Below, piece by piece: positions 24,842-33,422 of a DNA stretch of 59,986 nt. The stretch lies in NCBI GenBank assembly GCA_963835135.1, contig CAWIEF010000007.1, positions 1 through 59,986 on the forward strand. The letters run 5' to 3'. The notes beneath the pieces were generated by a model that was given only the letters and a program-made list of their open reading frames with translations, ran no database searches and was not told the DNA's origin. The number at the start of each line of letters is the position of its first letter. The first letter of the stretch is position 1. The translations under genes were made by a program, and so were the position numbers. Origin of the DNA: JAVVHH01 sp963835135. GTDB lineage: Bacteria; Pseudomonadota; Alphaproteobacteria; Acetobacterales; Acetobacteraceae.

Positions 24842-26764
24842 ATGTCGTTCCGGACGCCACTTACTGGGCCAGCTTCCATTCTACTCGCGCTTCTGCTGTA
24901 CTCAGCCAGCGCAAGCTCCGTTTTAGCCCAGGACGGGTCAGCGCGGATTCCTTGGAGATCGGGGCTTTCGTTCTCGCGCAACTCCGTCGACGATGACGTG
25001 CGCAACGTCTTGCGCGCAATCCTGACGGCAGATGGTCTCTCCGTCATTTTCCGTCCTGGCGTGGATGGCCGCGTGTCGTTCAACTTCCGGGACATGTCGC
25101 TTGAGGCTGCGTTCAGCCAAGTGCTGCAGGAAAGCGGGCTCCACGCCCGGTTCAATCCTTCAACGCAGACCGTGACGATCATGCCTGGGGCTGAGACCGC
25201 CGGGACCGGCTCGATCCGCTTCATCACGCTCCAAAGTCTCGAATGGCCCTCGCTCCGCCAGATGCTGACAAGTTTCGGCTTGGGCACCGACGGGATCAGT
25301 TTCGACCCTGCGACGTCCGTTCTAGCGGTCAGCGGCGACCCCACCCGCATTGCGCAAGTCGAGGACCTCATCAAGACGTTGGAACAACACTACGGCGCCC
25401 AGCGCGACCAAATGCTGACCAATACAGAGAATGCGGCAAACGTTCAGCGGTCGGACCTCGAACGGCGGATGTACGAGGACGCCATCAACGTCCAGACCAA
25501 GGTGTTCCGGCTGCGCTTCGCCGACGTGGGACCGACCACGCGCAATTTCCACGGCCGGACCATCACCATCCCGGGCGTGCTCGACACGCTGCAATCGATG
25601 CTCGGCACGTCCGGGGCCGGCCAACCCTTCACCACGCAATCCAGCGCCGGCAGCTCTTTCCGTCCGTCGATCGGTCCCCGTGGTGCCGCACCGGCGGCAC
25701 CCGGCCCAGGGAGCCCGCCGGGTGCTCCGAGCGGTGCCATGCGGGCGGAGCTGATCGGTAAACCGAACATCTCGATCGACCAGCGGACCAACTCCGTCAT
25801 CGTGCGCGGCAGCCCCGGCTCGATTGCTGCGGTCGCCGACGTCCTGCGCCAGATCGACCAGCCGGTGAAGATGGTCGAGATCGAAGTGATCATCGCCACG
25901 GCAGAAGTGGGCGTCGTCGATCAACTCGGCATCGCCTACCGCGGATCGCTCGGAAGTCGGGTCGGCTTCGACACGGGCAGCTCTGGCGGCGAACTCGGCA
26001 AGGTGCCAGGCTACGACGCGCTCACACTGCTCCCCTCGGCCGCAGCCGGCGCCACCGTCGCCTCGTTCGTGTTGGGCAAAGGCAACCTTTCCCTCAACGC
26101 GCAATTGCAGGCGCTCTCTGAGCGGAACAAAGCCCGCGTCCTGTCCGCACCCCATCTCGTGACGCTCGACAACATCACGGCTCGGATCACGCGCGCGCAG
26201 GACATTTACGTCCCGGTCGATACCGGAGGCCTGAATGGACAGGGGCTGTCCCAGATCCAGACCGGCCTCACGCTCGAGATCACGCCATCCATCGTGCCGC
26301 CCGCGCCCGGCGGCGGCACCGCCGATCAGCTTGTCCGGCTGACACTGGACGCGACGAACTCCGCTCCGGGATCGGGCACCGGAAACCAGATCAACGTCAC
26401 CTCGCAAGAGGTGCAGACCGATGTGCTCGTGCCCAACGGCGGAACCTTCGTGGTCGGAGGCCTGTTCGACAACTCTCGCCTGAACGGCCGGTCCGGGATC
26501 CCGATCTTGAAAGACATCCCGCTGCTTGGCGGCCTGTTCCGCTCGAACAATGAGCAGCAAAATCTGGGGCAGACGGTCTTTTTCATCACGCCCCGGATTG
26601 TGGAGCAGCAGCAGCTCGTCAATCGGGAGGTGGCGCTGGACAGCTCGGTCGGGCTCGGAACCGCCGGATACATGGATCAGCAGCGTCAACGCCTGTCCAG
26701 CGTCGCCCAGACACTGAACGGCAGCAAGAGCAAGGCATCGGCCCTGATCGAGGAAGATCAGTGA
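24842..26764 (+). CDS. Secretin (GspD/PilQ/MshL family) outer-membrane channel
   Basis: Outer-membrane secretin of 640 aa. A signal peptide ends near SVLA-QDG. An STN-like domain follows (DVRNVLRAILTADGLSVIF, LEAAFSQVLQESGL), then N-domains. A Gly/Ser/Pro/Ala-rich linker follows at about 255-300, then the secretin core with MVEIEVIIATAEV. VPNGGTFVVGGLF and GIPILKDIPLLGGLFRS are the family signature. AGGA lies seven bases upstream of ATG. It is the exit pore for the filament or secreted product. The stop overlaps the GTG of the next small gene. Confidence 0.92.
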   Translation: MSFRTPLTGPASILLALLLYSASASSVLAQDGSARIPWRSGLSFSRNSVDDDVRNVLRAILTADGLSVIFRPGVDGRVSFNFRDMSLEAAFSQVLQESGLHARFNPSTQTVTIMPGAETAGTGSIRFITLQSLEWPSLRQMLTSFGLGTDGISFDPATSVLAVSGDPTRIAQVEDLIKTLEQHYGAQRDQMLTNTENAANVQRSDLERRMYEDAINVQTKVFRLRFADVGPTTRNFHGRTITIPGVLDTLQSMLGTSGAGQPFTTQSSAGSSFRPSIGPRGAAPAAPGPGSPPGAPSGAMRAELIGKPNISIDQRTNSVIVRGSPGSIAAVADVLRQIDQPVKMVEIEVIIATAEVGVVDQLGIAYRGSLGSRVGFDTGSSGGELGKVPGYDALTLLPSAAAGATVASFVLGKGNLSLNAQLQALSERNKARVLSAPHLVTLDNITARITRAQDIYVPVDTGGLNGQGLSQIQTGLTLEITPSIVPPAPGGGTADQLVRLTLDATNSAPGSGTGNQINVTSQEVQTDVLVPNGGTFVVGGLFDNSRLNGRSGIPILKDIPLLGGLFRSNNEQQNLGQTVFFITPRIVEQQQLVNREVALDSSVGLGTAGYMDQQRQRLSSVAQTLNGSKSKASALIEEDQ

Positions 26765-27168
26765 ACAGCCGCTTGGGAGCCACGCTGCTCTGCGGCGCGG
26801 CCGTGCTGCTGGCCGGAGCTGGACTGACGGTTCCGTTCGGAGACGGCGAGCTCCTTGCTCGCAGCCGGGCGACGGCGCGCGACGGCTTGCAGCGGATCAT
26901 CGCGGCCGAGCAGACCCGGTCGCAGAAGGGGCGTTTCGCCGCATTCGGTCCGGCGGAGGCGGAGCGACATGCGGCGCTGGGCTCCGAGACCGATCTCGGC
27001 CCGGCCGCCGAGCTATTCACGTTCGACGCGCTGCCGGACGGTCCGGGACGAGTGCGGGTTCGTGCCGTGAGCCGGGCGGAGGCGGTCCGGTCGGGCCGGG
27101 TTGCTCCCCTGCTCGAGACGGCGGACCTCGAACAGAAGAACGACACGGCTCCAACAACGGAACCCTGA
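26761..27168 (+). CDS. Hypothetical membrane-anchored protein of the filament cluster
   Basis: Protein of 135 aa with an N-terminal hydrophobic helix (LGATLLCGAAVLLAGAGL) and a charged periplasmic body (ARDGLQRIIAAEQTRSQKGR, FTFDALPDGPGRVRVRAVSR). No prepilin cleavage motif (GFTLxE) is present, though the layout recalls a pseudopilin. It starts at GTG inside the secretin stop (GTGA) and is followed eight bases later by a lipoprotein gene, so it is co-expressed with the secretin. Function unknown. Confidence 0.65.
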   Translation: MNSRLGATLLCGAAVLLAGAGLTVPFGDGELLARSRATARDGLQRIIAAEQTRSQKGRFAAFGPAEAERHAALGSETDLGPAAELFTFDALPDGPGRVRVRAVSRAEAVRSGRVAPLLETADLEQKNDTAPTTEP

Positions 27169-27175
27169 GGCGAAC

Positions 27176-27800
27176 ATGCGGAAAAAGGTAATTCTGGCAG
27201 TCGTGTCCATGCTCGCTCTGGGCGGCTGCTCGGCAACACGATGGGCCGAGCCCGGGGCGGCGGCCAGTCCGTCCGACAGCGTGCAATCCGTTAGCGCTCC
27301 TTCGTGGCGAGTTCGGGTCGGAATGGGAATATAATGACGGCTACGGCCTAAAGACCACCCGGATCAATGGCGCGCTCACGACGTTCGAGCGGCTCGACGA
27401 CCCACGTCAGTGGGTGACGCGCCGCGGCTTCCTGCGAGAGGATGCGCAGTCCGCAACGAACTTACGCAAGGTCGTGTTCGAGGGCGTGCCGTCCGGCGCC
27501 GGGCAGGTCCTGTCCTCCTCCGGCCCCCTGACGTATCGCCGCGAATTCATGTCTTCCGGCGTGCAACGCACTCACGCCACCTCGTGGACGGTCGAGGGAC
27601 GGGAGACTGTGAAAGTCCCGGCCGGCGAGTTCGACTGCATCATCCTCGTGATGCGGACGCGGAACGTCGAGGATGGATGGACCGGCTTCGAGCGCTGGTG
27701 GTTCAGTCCCAAGGTGCAGAACTTCGTCCGGATGGAGTATCGCTACGGCTCAGATCCATCCGGCTCGCGCGTGCTGACCCGCTATCGCCTGGCAAGTTGA
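27176..27800 (+). pseudogene. Lipoprotein gene interrupted by an apparent +1 frameshift
   Basis: The first frame gives a lipoprotein signal (MRKKVILAVVSMLALGGCSA, lipobox LGGC) and stops at 27334. A second frame is open from about 27300 to 27800 and reads EFGSEWEYNDGYGLKTTRI, later REFMSSGVQRTHATSWTVEG and VKVPAGEFDCIILV. The two look like halves of one protein of about 207 aa. Dropping one base between about 27260 and 27306 joins them. The product is likely a periplasmic or outer-membrane lipoprotein at the end of the secretin operon, perhaps a pilotin-like accessory. Either a real mutation or a sequence error; no known family was recognised. Confidence 0.6.
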
Positions 27801-27841
27801 GCGCGAGGACGAGGGGTGCTGTGTCGAGGTGAGTGCGCAGC

Positions 27842-28007
27842 CTAGAGCCCGAAGCCGACGATCAGGCCATGGATCATCCGCATGCCCAGTGGGCAACATG
27901 TCCGGCCGAACCAGGAGCGCGACACCGAGCAGCATGACAAGTCCGGCCGCCACCCCGAAACCGACACGAACTTGGCTGCTGTTGGCCGTGACGCTTGCAT
28001 TGGACAT
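27842..28007 (-). CDS. Small membrane protein, possibly frameshifted
   Basis: Starts with MSNASVTANSSQVRV and a hydrophobic helix (VGFGVAAGLVMLLGVALLV); GGAG lies seven bases before the ATG. In the first frame it runs on to 27750 and overlaps the lipoprotein gene with non-coding-like sequence. A one-base change near 27890 would instead read MRMIHGLIVGFGL and stop at 27842, leaving no overlap. Real extent is uncertain and no family is recognised. Confidence 0.35.
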
Positions 28008-28252
28008 CCGAGGTCTCCGCTAGGCCGGCATATCCCGGCGCCCGCCCAGTAGAGGCCAGCCGGTGGCTCGACGGAAATGCCGATCGGTTATGGTTTGCAT
28101 GCCGGGTCGCGGCCGCCGTTGACGCCGCCGGGACAACTCGGCGACGGTCGCGCGGGCAGCGGGGGACTCGCGATTGTGACACACCAAGCGAGCTTCGCCG
28201 GTCGGCCAGCTTTCGGTGCGCAGAACGGGCGAACCCTGTGACGGGCTCCCCG

Positions 28253-28711
28253 ATGGCGATGGGCATTCCGCTCGACGAGATCGCCCACACGATCCAGGTC
28301 GCCCTGACGCCGGTGTTTCTCCTGTCCGGCATCGCGTCGTTGTTGAACGTCATCAACGCGCGCGTGGGCCGGGTCGCCGATCAGGCCAAAGCCGTGCAGG
28401 AGAGCATCGCCGCCATGCCCTACGCCGGCGTCGCCGATCTGCTCGGCCGGGCCGCGCGGCTCCGTCGCCGGCTGTATCTCTTGGATGCGGCCCGCGGCTG
28501 CGCAGCCCTGGCCGGCACGGCAATCTGCGCTGCCACCTTCGCGCTGTTTCTCGGCGCGTTGCAGAACACCGCCGTCGCCACCGTCCTCTTCATCTCGTTT
28601 GGCGCCTCCGTTCTGCTGACCATGGCGGCGCTGGTCGCCTTCTTCATCGAGACTCTGCTCTCGAGCCGCCGCGGCACAACCGAGCCGACCCTGCTGGATG
28701 GGAAACCTTGA
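28253..28711 (+). CDS. DUF2721 family membrane protein
   Basis: Membrane protein of 152 aa. The N-terminal LDEIAHTIQVALTPVFLLSG and NVINARVGRVADQ match DUF2721; two further hydrophobic helices follow (CAALAGTAICAATFALFL, TVLFISFGASVLLTMAAL). Function is unknown in the family. Start ATG 28253 (MAMGIPLDE) is chosen because related proteins start near this point; GTG 28238 and ATG 28259 are alternatives. The large upstream extension of the frame shows no conserved features. It converges on the 2OG oxygenase gene with a 19-base gap. Confidence 0.75.
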   Translation: MAMGIPLDEIAHTIQVALTPVFLLSGIASLLNVINARVGRVADQAKAVQESIAAMPYAGVADLLGRAARLRRRLYLLDAARGCAALAGTAICAATFALFLGALQNTAVATVLFISFGASVLLTMAALVAFFIETLLSSRRGTTEPTLLDGKP

Positions 28712-28730
28712 TGCGCATCGAGCCAGCCCA

Positions 28731-29459
28731 TCACCGCGCGTCGTGGAAAATGATCCCCATCGTGTGACGCCGGCCGGAGCGCACCCGGCTGACGCCATGC
28801 CGCATGGCGACCCGGTATACGCCGCGCCCGCCCCGAACCGGGCGCTGATTGACGGCGAAGATCACGGCTTCGCCCTGTCGCAGCGGCACGACCTCGACGC
28901 GCGACTGCATGCGCGGCCGCTGCTCGGTCAGCACGAACTCGCCCCCGGTAAAGTCCTCGCCCGGACGATCCAGCAGGAACGCGACCTGCAGCGGGAAATA
29001 CAGCTCTCCATAGAGGTCCTGATGCAGGCAATTGTAGTCGCCAGGGCCGTAGCGCAGCAGGAGCGGGGTCGGCCGGAGCTGTCCCTGCGCATGGCAGTGC
29101 TCGAGGAATTCGACATGGGAGGCAGGGTATGCCGCGGGCTGTCCCGCCGCGTGCCGCCAGCGGTTGGCGATGGTCGCGAGGGGAGGATAGAGCGACGTCC
29201 GCAGCAGCTGGATCGGCGCCGGCAGGGGATAGTCGTAGTATTGGTATTCCCCGCGTCCGAACCCGTGCCGAGCCATGGTGACGCGGCTCCTGAAGGTGCC
29301 CGGCCGATCGTATCCTGCCGCCAGTTCGGCACAGAGACCGGGCGGGAGCAGCGATCCGGTCGTCGCGCAACCGGTCGCGTCGAGGTCCGCGGCGATCCGG
29401 TCCCATGCCAGGGCCGCCACTCCGGCGATGAGGTCAGAACCGGCTTGTTCCATGAGCAT
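28731..29459 (-). CDS. 2OG-Fe(II) oxygenase (prolyl 4-hydroxylase-like)
   Basis: Non-haem iron dioxygenase of about 242 aa with the double-stranded beta-helix core. LHQDLYGELYFPLQVAFLL holds the HxD iron ligands; GGEFVLTEQRP follows. The distal His lies in MRHGVSRV or RRHTMGIIFHDA, with the 2OG-binding Arg close by. The substrate is unknown; related bacterial proteins hydroxylate proteins or nucleobases. The frame is open to GTG 29528; ATG 29459 was chosen for the compact N-terminus. The roughly 230 bases upstream, to the end of the next gene, hold nothing recognisable. Confidence 0.8.
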   Translation of the reverse strand: MLMEQAGSDLIAGVAALAWDRIAADLDATGCATTGSLLPPGLCAELAAGYDRPGTFRSRVTMARHGFGRGEYQYYDYPLPAPIQLLRTSLYPPLATIANRWRHAAGQPAAYPASHVEFLEHCHAQGQLRPTPLLLRYGPGDYNCLHQDLYGELYFPLQVAFLLDRPGEDFTGGEFVLTEQRPRMQSRVEVVPLRQGEAVIFAVNQRPVRGGRGVYRVAMRHGVSRVRSGRRHTMGIIFHDAR

Positions 29460-29692
29460 CGGCGCGAGCAATGGATCCTCTCCCTTCAACGCTGTGCGCG
29501 ACCAGTGCCGGGATTGATACCCTGTCACACTCCGCCGTTTGCGCAGCTATTCGGCTGCCCTCCGCCCGGCGGTTCAGTTGCGCCATGACGTCGGCGTGGT
29601 GCAACTTCCTGGGCGGATGAGGCGCTGCGCGAGTGGCATCGGAGCTAGCAAGCGCCGGAGCTCCTCCAGAAGCCAAGCCAAGCCAAAGGGGG

Positions 29693-32600
29693 TCAATCAT
29701 CAGCGCACTGCCTGCGCTGGGCCAACAGTAAATTTTCACCAGCACTATACAGCGCAGAATCACCTAGTCGCGTTCCGGCCTCCAACAGGCAACGGGCTTG
29801 CTCAAAGCGGCCGCCAAGCTTCTCGGCTTCTGCCGCGGCGTGATCCCAGCCTCTTTTTGCCTTAGCCTCGCTTCCTCGCAGATGGCTGAGCGTGGCCTGC
29901 GCGCGCAGCGCCGGCACAAGCGCGATGCGGTATCGGCGCCCAGTCGCAACCGCCGCCCTCACTGCCAGCTCCGCCTCTGCGAAACGCGCTTTGCCGGGCG
30001 CGCGCTCGGCGTTCTGGACCGCGCCGGCGGCGATGCCGAGGAACAACGCGGCCGTGGTGTGCCCGCGCACGCCTCTCGTCCGAGCTCCATCGAGGCCCTG
30101 TTTCAGCATCTCCAGCCCCTCCTGCAGACGATCGCACTCGAGCAGGCAGCAGCCCAACTCGCCATGAGCGGCGGATAGATTGATAAAGTCGCGGGCCTGC
30201 AGCGACAGGCGAATTGACCGTTCTAGGCAATCCTGAGCTTCTTCAAACCGCCCGAGCCGCCGCAGGGCCTTTCCACGCGCGACCTCGGCCCATCGCGTTG
30301 CGGGTCCGAACGCCGCCTGCCGCCCGATCGCCGTCATCGCGTCGGCATCGGCCATCACCTGGGCGAGCTCGCCCAATTCGCACAGCAATTCACATCGCAG
30401 GATCGTCGCCGAGGACCAAGTATGGAGGTCGCCCGCGTCCTGCGCGAACGCGCGCGAGCGGTCGAAGCAGCGCATTGCCTCGCCCCAGCGCCCGGTGTGC
30501 AGGAGATGGATCGCCATCAGGTCATGGGTAAGGCCGATGGCGGCGAGGTGCCCCGATCGCTCCGCTGCGTCGACCCCGCGCCGATGATAGGCCGACGCGC
30601 TGCGGTGTGCGCCGAGCGTATTAAGGACGAAGCCTAGAGAACTGGTCGCCTTGGCAAACAGCTCCGGCCGATTGATATGCCGCGACCGGGTGGCCATGCG
30701 CAACGTCGCCAACAGCAGGAGTTCGTGGTCGGAGAAAAAGAACATCCACGCCATCAACTCGTATAGGGCGCCATAGACCTCCAACTCCGCTTCAGTCTGC
30801 TGTCGCGGCCGGAACCGGTCCAGCCACGGAGCGACGCGCTGCGACAGGTGCTGCGACAGCTCCGCGACGATCGCTCGCCGCACGCCGCCGCGATCTGCGG
30901 GAAGCGAATCGCCGAACTGGGCGAGCCCGGCCTCCAGATGCTGGCGAGCCCGGTCAGGCTCGCCGCGGCGTAAATAGATTTCACCCAGCCGATGCTCGAC
31001 GCCAGCGCGTTGCGCCCGGTCCCACGACAAAGTCTTGGCGCGGGAGAGCGTATCGAGCGCCTCTTCGTAGTGCAGCAGCGCCTCGTCATCCCCCGCCATT
31101 CGCGTGGCCTGCTCGGCCGCTTCGAGCAGGTAACGCAACGCCTTGTCCGACTGCCCGGCCCGCGCGAAATGCAGCGCGAGGATGCTCGCAAACTCCTGCG
31201 AAGTGTTCGGGAACAGCGCCTCGATATGGTCGGCAACCGCCGCGTGCAGACGCCGTCGTCGATCGACCAGCAAACTTTCGTAAATGGATTCCTGCACCAG
31301 AGCATGGCGAAAGATGTACGTGATTTCTGGCGCGATCTCGTCGTCGTCGATCAGCTCGACCCCCTTCAGCCGTGCGAGCCGCTCGTCCAGTTTATCCTGC
31401 TGATCCGCGATCGATCGCAGCACGCGGTAGAAGAACCGCCGGCCGATCACCGCGGCCATGCTCAACACGTCCTTCAATCGCTCGTCTAGCCGGTCGACCC
31501 GGGCCATGATCACGCCCTGCACCGTATCCGGTATGATCGGCAGCTGCCGCTGCGCGGCCGCCCATCTCCCCTCCGGCGTGCGCACGATCGCATCGGCGTC
31601 GATCAGCGCCCGGATGATCTCCTCGAGGTAAAATGGATTGCCACCTGCCCGATACAGAACCTGGTCGCGAATTCGCTCGATCGAGTCCGTATCGGTCCGC
31701 AGCAGCCCGCTCACCAGCGCCTGACTCTCGCCGATGCTAAGGGGCTGCAGGGCAATTTCCGTGAACGCTTCGCCCTGCAGCACCGACGCCCCGGTTTCGC
31801 GCAAGTGCAGCACCGGCGCCTCACCGTCGCGGCCGAGTGTGCAGATGAGCAGCGGCAACTCCGCTGCAACACTCAGCAAATGGTCGAGAAGCGCAGCCGA
31901 GGAGCCGTCAAGCCAGTGCGCATCGTCAATTACCAGCACCACAGGCCCGTCCTGCGCCAGCCGCTCGAACAGGCGCCATCCCGCGCGCAGCACCTGCCTG
32001 GCCAAAGTTTCACTGTCGAGATAACGTACTCGCTCCGACAGCGGCGCCGGCACGTCGATACCGAGCAGCGTCGCGAGATAGGGTAGCACGTCCTCGGCGT
32101 CAGCCGGGAACAGCTCGGCCAGGCGCTGCTGCAGCGCAGCCCAGGTGTCGGCCCCACTGGCGACCATGCTGACGCCGAGCAAGGATTTGATAATTCCAAT
32201 AAACGGCCAGTAGCTGAGCCGTTGCCCAAACGAGAGCGCGTGGCCGGCTAGATACAACAAATTCGGCGGCAGCAACGGGCTGACTTCCTCAAGCAACCGC
32301 GTCTTGCCGATACCGGCATCGCCCGTCACCAGGAGTAAGCCGCCGGTCGCGGTCTCGGCGAGGCGTCCGAAGAAGCGGCTCATCGATAACACTTCCATAC
32401 CGCGACCAATCATCGGCGACGGCCTCAAGGCGTCGCGGCCGATCCCCGATGTGCGCTCCGAAATCTTGTCGTCGCGCTTCTTCTCGCCCAGGAGCCGGAA
32501 TACCAGCTGCGAGCGCTTGAAGCCCTTCAACGCCGCAGGACCCAGCGGAGCGAACTCAAACCGCTCGCGCTCCAGCCAGCACGTGGCCTGCGAGACGCAG

Positions 32601-33148
32601 ATCGTACCCGGGGCCGCGCTGTTCTCGATCCGCGAGGCTAGATGGACCACAGCCCCACTTGCATCGTAGCCGACAATCTCGCCAGAGGCGTTTTCAATGG
32701 TTGAAATCAGCACCCGGCCCGAGTTGAGTCCGACTCGAACTCGTAACTCGACCGGTTCGCTGCCGTCCAAGCGGCTGTCGTAGCCGGCAATCGCCGCCTG
32801 CAGTTCGAGCGCGGCGCGGCAGGCCCGCCTAGCGTGATCTTCCGCCACTGCCGGCACGCCGAAGATCGCGAGAATGCCGTCGCCGGCGCGGTTGATGACC
32901 GTCCCGCCGCAATCGCGCACGCAGGCTGTCATCAACGCAATCGCCGGGCTGAGCAGCTTCATCGCAGACTCGGCGTCGGCATTCTCGATCAGTGCCGTCG
33001 AGCCGACTACATCAGCGCAAAGAACCGTAACCACGCGCCGGTCACGCGCTTTTGGATCGGAGCTGGGGAGTGCCCCGTTCGGCTGGCCGATGCTCTCCAA
33101 TTCGCGCATGACCGAAACAATGGTAATGCCGCGATCGTGGAAATTCAA
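29693..33148 (-). CDS. Class III nucleotidyl cyclase-AAA ATPase-TPR signalling protein
   Basis: Large soluble protein of 1151 aa. Residues about 38-220 are a class III cyclase (TVLCADVVGSTAL, NRAGDGILAIFG, GYDASGAVVHLASRIE). Residues about 260-560 are a STAND/AAA_16-type ATPase (Walker A TGDAGIGKTRLL near 275, Walker B VVLVIDDAHWLDG near 400). The remaining half is TPR-like helical repeats. This is the architecture of the cyclase-AAA-TPR family, with no LuxR DNA-binding domain. The first codon may be TTG 33148; ATG 33109 (MRELESIG) is equally possible. No neighbour clearly shares its pathway. Confidence 0.88.
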   Translation of the reverse strand: MNFHDRGITIVSVMRELESIGQPNGALPSSDPKARDRRVVTVLCADVVGSTALIENADAESAMKLLSPAIALMTACVRDCGGTVINRAGDGILAIFGVPAVAEDHARRACRAALELQAAIAGYDSRLDGSEPVELRVRVGLNSGRVLISTIENASGEIVGYDASGAVVHLASRIENSAAPGTICVSQATCWLERERFEFAPLGPAALKGFKRSQLVFRLLGEKKRDDKISERTSGIGRDALRPSPMIGRGMEVLSMSRFFGRLAETATGGLLLVTGDAGIGKTRLLEEVSPLLPPNLLYLAGHALSFGQRLSYWPFIGIIKSLLGVSMVASGADTWAALQQRLAELFPADAEDVLPYLATLLGIDVPAPLSERVRYLDSETLARQVLRAGWRLFERLAQDGPVVLVIDDAHWLDGSSAALLDHLLSVAAELPLLICTLGRDGEAPVLHLRETGASVLQGEAFTEIALQPLSIGESQALVSGLLRTDTDSIERIRDQVLYRAGGNPFYLEEIIRALIDADAIVRTPEGRWAAAQRQLPIIPDTVQGVIMARVDRLDERLKDVLSMAAVIGRRFFYRVLRSIADQQDKLDERLARLKGVELIDDDEIAPEITYIFRHALVQESIYESLLVDRRRRLHAAVADHIEALFPNTSQEFASILALHFARAGQSDKALRYLLEAAEQATRMAGDDEALLHYEEALDTLSRAKTLSWDRAQRAGVEHRLGEIYLRRGEPDRARQHLEAGLAQFGDSLPADRGGVRRAIVAELSQHLSQRVAPWLDRFRPRQQTEAELEVYGALYELMAWMFFFSDHELLLLATLRMATRSRHINRPELFAKATSSLGFVLNTLGAHRSASAYHRRGVDAAERSGHLAAIGLTHDLMAIHLLHTGRWGEAMRCFDRSRAFAQDAGDLHTWSSATILRCELLCELGELAQVMADADAMTAIGRQAAFGPATRWAEVARGKALRRLGRFEEAQDCLERSIRLSLQARDFINLSAAHGELGCCLLECDRLQEGLEMLKQGLDGARTRGVRGHTTAALFLGIAAGAVQNAERAPGKARFAEAELAVRAAVATGRRYRIALVPALRAQATLSHLRGSEAKAKRGWDHAAAEAEKLGGRFEQARCLLEAGTRLGDSALYSAGENLLLAQRRQCADD

Positions 33149-33422
33149 TGCACCTTGAAACGACTTGCGTCCGTGAAAAGCGCTGTCAGGGTGGTGGCGA
33201 TGGCCGAGCTACGGCGGCTTTCAAAGCATGGCAACAGGCGCGAACCACTAGGGCAGGCCTGCCCGGGTCCGTTACTACCGTGCCACTGAGTCAGTGATGC
33301 TTTGTTGCGGTCGGCTCTGCTGGTGGACCGTTGTGCCGCACGTATTCGCGGCACCGGGTTTACGCTTTCTCAATGAATTTGACGGATGCTGTGAACGAAG
33401 CTGCCGCCTGACACTGTAGAAA

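Noticed and set aside
12143..27800. Type VI secretion locus suggested by kinase, PP2C and FHA genes
   Set aside because: No Tss sheath, baseplate, ClpV or Hcp/VgrG genes are present; the structural genes are pilus/T2SS-like.
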